From Panacibacter microcysteis (lineage in GTDB: Bacteria > Bacteroidota > Bacteroidia > Chitinophagales > Chitinophagaceae), in NCBI RefSeq assembly GCF_015831355.1, contig NZ_JADWYR010000001.1:1364001-1428000 (forward strand): 64,000 nucleotides of DNA, written 5' to 3'. The notes beneath the pieces are model-generated. The model saw nothing but the letters and a program-made list of their open reading frames with translations. It did not search any database and was not told where the DNA came from. Below are positions 63,273 to 64,000 of this stretch, in pieces. The position numbers were made by a program, and so were the translations under genes. Every line of letters begins with the position of its first letter. Position 1 is the first letter of the stretch.

Positions 63273-63824
63273 TTATAGTGTTTCAATAATGTCCTGTAAC
63301 AGTGGGTTTACTTTATCCTTATCGCTGAGTATAAGATCTGCCTCTTTTATTTGCCAGTCTATGTTCAAAGACGGATCATTGTACATAAGGCCACCCTCTG
63401 CCTGTTTATTGTATAAGTTATCGCACTTGTAAAAGAACACGGCTGTTTCGCTCAGTACTACAAAACCGTGCGCAAAACCACGCGGTATGTACAACTGTGT
63501 CCTGGACTTATCGGTTAACTCCAGCGTAAAATGCTTACCGAATGTAGGCGAATCTTTCCTGATGTCAACCGCTACATCCAATACCGAACCCTGCAGTACA
63601 CGCACCATCTTTGCCTGCGCATGTTCACCCCTTTGAAAGTGCAGCCCACGCAATACGCCGCGTACAGATGCAGACTGGTTGTCCTGCACAAAAGGGCGGT
63701 CTATACCCGTAAGCGAAGCAAATTTTTGCTGGTTGAAACTTTCAAAAAAATAACCGCGGCTGTCTTCAAAAACTGTGTCGTGAATAATGTAACAATCTTT
63801 CAGCGGTGTGTCTTCGATTCTCAT
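63273..63824 (-). CDS. rfbC: dTDP-4-dehydrorhamnose 3,5-epimerase
   Basis: A 183-aa cupin-fold epimerase of dTDP-rhamnose synthesis. The catalytic His region is VLRGLHFQRGEHAQAKMVRVLQG (near 57-79), and FTLELTDKSRTQLYIPRGFAHGFVVLSE (near 100-127) completes the active site. Full length. It starts just before the right window edge and precedes rfbA by 3 bp. The intergenic repeat at 63848 lies upstream. Confidence 0.95.
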   Translation of the reverse strand: MRIEDTPLKDCYIIHDTVFEDSRGYFFESFNQQKFASLTGIDRPFVQDNQSASVRGVLRGLHFQRGEHAQAKMVRVLQGSVLDVAVDIRKDSPTFGKHFTLELTDKSRTQLYIPRGFAHGFVVLSETAVFFYKCDNLYNKQAEGGLMYNDPSLNIDWQIKEADLILSDKDKVNPLLQDIIETL

Positions 63825-63847
63825 GTATGTAGTAAAATTTCTTTTGA

Positions 63848-63934
63848 GCCAAACTGTTGTACTGCTATTAAGCGCCTGTTGCGTCGCACTCTTGTACTGT
63901 AGAAACTATATTGGGCAAACGCGAAGACCGCAGC
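63848..63934 (+). repeat. Intergenic modular repeat, copy 26 (type A core)
   Basis: Core GTTGCGTCGCACTCTTGTAC at 63878-63897 with the tactgctattaagcgcct arm. The right arm is GCAAACGCGAAGACCGCAGC at 63915-63934, 17 bp after the core. Confidence 0.88.
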
Positions 63935-64000
63935 AAAAGCTATACATGTGGCATAGCTATAAATTAAACAGGCTTTCTACCTGCCTGCATACTGCTCTTC

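Overview
The window is chromosomal DNA of a Bacteroidetes, most likely family Chitinophagaceae. The evidence is the gene families (DUF4836, DUF2911, PepSY-like DUF2874, DUF2130, DUF4407, the HRDC/HTH_40 Pif1-type helicase), the near-absence of Shine-Dalgarno sequences, and TAnnTTTG-type -7 promoter boxes set very close to start codons. I see no rRNA, tRNA, CRISPR array, transposase or phage gene. Both ends are open: the left edge begins just upstream of a TetR gene, and the right edge lies beyond a dTDP-rhamnose gene pair.

Layout. 1-6.5 kb: TetR-type regulator plus a tripartite RND efflux operon (TolC, lipoprotein adaptor, AcrB-like pump), with the same 13-bp palindrome in front of the regulator and of the operon. 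6.6-13.2 kb: GH20 hexosaminidase, a tiny DUF5679-like protein, gyrB, an ECF sigma/anti-sigma pair, exonuclease III. 13.3-22 kb: ABC-2 transporter with a LolA-like protein, DUF2911, ACP phosphodiesterase-like, PepSY-like, FtsX-type ABC pair, DUF4836 lipoprotein. 22-27.2 kb: PaiB-like, GDPD, an atypical SDR, kynureninase, pyrF, YccF. 27.4-38.9 kb: a kinase-fold-like protein beside an MtfA-type peptidase, DUF2130 nuclease-like protein, an ABC ATPase with a large membrane partner, Pif1-like helicase, NdpA, DUF4870, beta-barrel protein. 38.9-50.2 kb: mfd, ClC channel, epimerase-like, GNAT-like, YkuK-like, DUF4407, hflX. 50.6-64 kb: two paralogous acyl-CoA dehydrogenases, MarR regulator, hydrolase, GT2, modABC, a photolyase-related protein with a flavin reductase, a darcynin-like protein, rfbA and rfbC. 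Most of this is ordinary housekeeping.

The strongest unexplained signal is not a gene. A family of short intergenic elements (about 70-90 bp) occurs 26 times in 64 kb, in most sizeable gaps between genes. Each has a 20-bp core, GTTGYGTCRCWCWCTTGTAC. Most have a CCGGC-like motif exactly 22-23 bp before the core and a GCAAC or GCAAAC motif about 16-17 bp after it. The core comes in two main alleles that differ at four linked positions, two of which are compensatory in a small dyad. Left and right arms also come in alternative classes, combined independently of the core allele. Copies occur in both orientations, sometimes as inverted pairs, and in two places the element supplies the last codons or stop codon of a gene. 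One copy is split by a 92-bp tandem repeat. This looks like a modular REP/MITE-like family; its mobiliser or binding protein is not in the window.
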